DNA of 56,854 bases, from NCBI GenBank assembly GCA_013115145.1, contig JAAPAO010000184.1, positions 1 to 56,854 on the forward strand. Reading direction: 5' to 3'. The notes under the pieces are model-generated. The model ran no database searches. It was not told the origin of the DNA and saw nothing but the letters and a program-made list of their open reading frames with translations. Below are positions 54,496 to 56,854 of the stretch, one piece after another. The number at the start of each line of letters is the position of its first letter. Position 1 is the stretch's first letter. This DNA comes from Perkinsus chesapeaki. Taxonomy: Eukaryota > Perkinsozoa > Perkinsida > Perkinsidae. The translations under genes were made by a program, and so were the position numbers.

Positions 54496-55437
54496 TTATT
54501 CACTGTCCGCCACCGCCGCCCGCTCTCTGGCACATGCGTGCGCAGCTAATTCCCCCCTGCGAATGTAAGCTAAGTAGGAAGAGGAAGAAGCCTCTGTAGG
54601 CTTCCTTCTCGCCGTCTTGTGTTCATCCGTAAGACGAGGAACAGGCAACACAGGCACAACGTTAAGCGCTATACACCAACATCTCAGAGACCGCACCCAG
54701 GCACCCTTACCGTTAAAAAGGTGTCCTCGTTAGTTCCTGTCGGGCTGATCCTCAAACTCTTGCCCCTTATACTGTCCTTTATCGCCTGTACATTATCTTC
54801 ATATGTTACATCCATATACCTATCCTGCCCTTATCCTCCCTCCGCCTATCGTATACCTTACGTTCTATAACAGCTATTCATGTCTTGAATCTCCAACAAA
54901 GGCATGCCCTTTCGAGGACTCACCGTCGCGTAAGGACATCCTACAAGCATGAAATACATCCCCTCCGAGAGCTCTTAATAATCTTCCAGCCCACCTGCTG
55001 TGCTCGCCATCGGTGGTCGGGCGTTGGGATCCTTCCCTCGACGTCCCTCGAATGGATCTCCTTTACCTTCACCTACTCCATACCACCCACCGATCGTATC
55101 CTGAACAAACAACCACTTGAACACACAAACAAACATCAGGCGAATGTGAAGCAAAATGCACATGTTTCGTACACGTACAGTACGACTCCTCAACGGTGCT
55201 ACCGTAACATTGAGGGAGGCATGTAACAATGTTACGGATATCCAACATAACATATAAAAGGAGACCACCAAATCAATTCCCAACCCCATTGAGGACATCA
55301 ATCATCTCTCCTTTTTAGCAGCGCGCTTCAAAGACGCACCATATCAAAAGGAAGCCCCGGCTCACTCTATAAAGACTGTCCGGTGTAGCACCCAGGTCGA
55401 TGAAAGGAACCTGGCTCTCTTTGGCATCAAAACTCAT
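54496..55437 (-). CDS. Unidentified multi-exon gene
   Basis: Exon 1 (55437-55366) reads MSFDAKESQVPFIDLGATPD plus SLYR and ends at a gtgag donor. A middle exon near 55090-54975 has two plausible frames (TIGGWYGVGEGKGDPFEGRR or KEIHSRDVEGRIPTPDHRW). The last exon near 54660-54496 reads VVPVLPVPRLTDEHKTARRK, then SSSSYLAYIRRGELAAHACA and ends TAA. The chain is incomplete and the family unknown. One intron contains the hairpin at 55202-55237. Confidence 0.4.
55202..55237. repeat. Perfect 11-bp inverted repeat
   Basis: CCGTAACATTG (55202-55212) and CAATGTTACGG (55227-55237), 14-nt loop; it lies in what is probably an intron of the minus-strand gene. Confidence 0.75.
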
Positions 55438-55839
55438 GGGTATCTTTACAACCTTCGCACCCGCCACAGGCCGACCCTAAACATGACATTCACCCATTAG
55501 CGTCCGGCTCGATCAATATCAGATTTTATCCGTTGAGGCGAAAAACAGGGTGTAAAATCTCCCCCAGCCTGCGCACTGCGAATATTGTGATGAGTAGTAT
55601 CTCGGTGCATATCTTTCGACGGTTTCACGTGACACTCGCTCGACGTTTAAACCGACATAAGTGTATTAAGTTTTGTATAAGGCGCTCTCACAGCCTTGTG
55701 TCCAGTGTCTACTATCTCAGACCCTTCAGCAAGCATATTAGATGAGTAAAGTATCATACAATAGGATAGACCGAAAAAGTCGGACTGCGTTTGTAGCGGC
55801 ATGAATTCGCCACACCGACACAACAGCACGCCATCTCAC

Positions 55840-56160
55840 CTGTGAGTTCTTGCCAGTTCGTCTGACCTCCATCCAGTCCTCAAAGTCTCTTCTATAGAGT
55901 GACCTGATATCCTAAGATAACCGACTTCAACTGGTGGTTAGCCTTACGTAAGTAGATCCTTCCTCAGAGTACCAACATCGATTCCCCTGCGGCATAGAGA
56001 GCTATAGCTCGTCGACGCTGTTGATGAGGATGACCTTCGCCGGTCCCGTCTGAGGTACCGGGTTACCTTGGCGGTGAACAAGTATCTTACTTATCTCGAC
56101 AATGATCACAGCTGCTTCGTCCACTAGCATCACAGTGGCGGCATTTGGCCTATAGAGGGA
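55840..56160 (-). CDS. Unidentified gene, internal exons only
   Basis: Minus-strand exons in frame. From 56160: SLYRPNAATVMLVDEAAVII, then VEISKILVHRQGNPVPQ and GPAKVILIN. A short exon reads NRCWYSEEGSTY. A 37-nt intron leads to DIRSLYRRDFEDWMEVRRTG plus KNSQ, ending at a gtgag donor at 55840. The frames are clearly coding, but the family is not recognised and the gene must extend both ways. The intron upstream of 56160 contains the tggggcgcgtgac motif at 56193-56205. Confidence 0.5.
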
Positions 56161-56232
56161 CTGTCGAATGAAAATAACAGCAATAACCGACCTGGGGCGC
56201 GTGACTTTTGCATCGACTGGATTTGTGCTTTC

Positions 56233-56266
56233 GGTGGTGGTGATGGTGGCGGTGGTGGTGGTGATG
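56233..56266. repeat. GGT/GAT simple repeat
   Basis: (GGTGGT)n with GAT and GGC variants. In the minus frame it would encode poly-His, but it lies in an apparent intron or spacer. Confidence 0.7.
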
Positions 56267-56854
56267 GCGTCTAAACAGGTGACAGAGCACGTTATTTACC
56301 AGGTGACTATACAGCGACAGGAAAGTAGACCAACTGAATGTTGAATAATTACTGTGTATACTTATGTATCCCTTTATATGTATAAGCAGATGTAATAGCA
56401 ATTAAGTATCATTTGAGCATGCTGGTTAAACGACAAACGATAATACAAAATCAATGGTTAATACGAAATACTATGTTAAATACACCACAGCAATAAAGTC
56501 CATCATCAAGTACACATAGCAGTTCCCGGCAAATACCATCGATAGCTTATATAGCAACTACAACACCGCGGAGTAAAGATTGTACAATGCTATATATTAT
56601 TAATACTTTAATTAATGCTATTAATTTAATCCTTACTTCTCAGCAAGACTTCTACCGCCCTCAACTACACCATTAATGACCTCACATAGAGGTGGTGTCG
56701 GTGGCGGCATATCATTTATCATTCCGTTACTATCAATCAGCGATCTCATACCAATCATAGACTAATCCGTGCTGATACGACTTGTTAAGATGTTCCGTTC
56801 ATTCTCTTGACGCAACTCGTTGATGGATGCAGGCATAATGAATGAGTGAGTAGG
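56267..56854. other. Window edge, no gene seen
   Basis: AT-rich sequence with short frames only; it may hold introns or the 5' part of the gene at 55840-56160. Confidence 0.35.

Noticed and set aside
56233-56266. Poly-His protein segment
   Set aside because: Simple GGT repeat in a non-coding context; the frame is not connected to an exon.

Overview
The window is nuclear DNA of a gene-dense, intron-rich unicellular eukaryote. Genes sit on both strands with 100-700 bp between them. Where protein conservation fixes the frame, introns are GT-AG and mostly 39-55 nt, very often 43-46 nt. Nuclear gene classes present include ALG11, CPSF73, EB1, FPGS, an Aha1-type Hsp90 co-chaperone, a cyclic-nucleotide-gated channel and a tRNA with no genomic CCA. 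The standard genetic code fits every gene I could splice. Compact introns, lineage-specific secreted proteins and the protist HAD protein fit an alveolate, perhaps a perkinsid such as Perkinsus. That placement is inference; no rRNA or organelle marker is present.

Layout. 1-3 kb: almost empty except one possible small Cys-rich secreted ORF. 3.0-4.5 kb: unidentified acidic multi-exon gene. 4.6-6.8 kb: ALG11 (10 exons). 8.0-9.9 kb: CNG/EAG-type channel. 10.5-15.9 kb: secreted protein, EYA-like HAD protein, type I membrane protein. 17.2-18.5 kb: MYND finger fused to an Aha1 N-terminal domain. 18.8-21.4 kb: two poorly resolved genes and a large palindrome. 21.6-28.6 kb: a complete BEL/Pao-like LTR retrotransposon with identical 396-bp LTRs, a GGTG target duplication and one intact 2004-codon polyprotein. 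29.4-36.3 kb, minus strand: EB1, a J-domain protein, a Sec66-like translocon subunit and two unidentified genes. 36.5-38.9 kb: CPSF73, apparently missing its C-terminal half. 39.2-42.0 kb: a divergent pair, a small mitochondrial membrane protein and an AAAP amino-acid transporter. 42.5 kb: tRNA-Val(AAC). 42.8-47.6 kb: ubiquitin-fold protein, a free-standing dynein microtubule-binding domain, and FPGS. 48.3-54.2 kb: two paralogous fatty-acid/sterol hydroxylases flanking a novel GWHDHF-repeat protein. 54.5-56.2 kb: two unidentified genes.

The genes look like an ordinary mix (glycosylation, mRNA 3' processing, cytoskeleton, folate, lipid and amino-acid transport) with no shared operon-like task. 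The most unusual points are: (1) short sequence families shared between introns of unrelated genes, suggesting introner-like or copy-and-paste intron sequence; (2) the GWHDHF repeat protein; (3) the solo dynein stalk-head gene; (4) the MYND-Aha1 fusion; (5) clusters of perfect small hairpins. Exon models were made by hand from conservation, reading frame and GT-AG sites. For ALG11, MYND-Aha1, EB1, the HAD protein, the transporter, the ubiquitin-fold protein, the mitochondrial protein and hydroxylase A the exon lengths add up to an open frame; other models are approximate.
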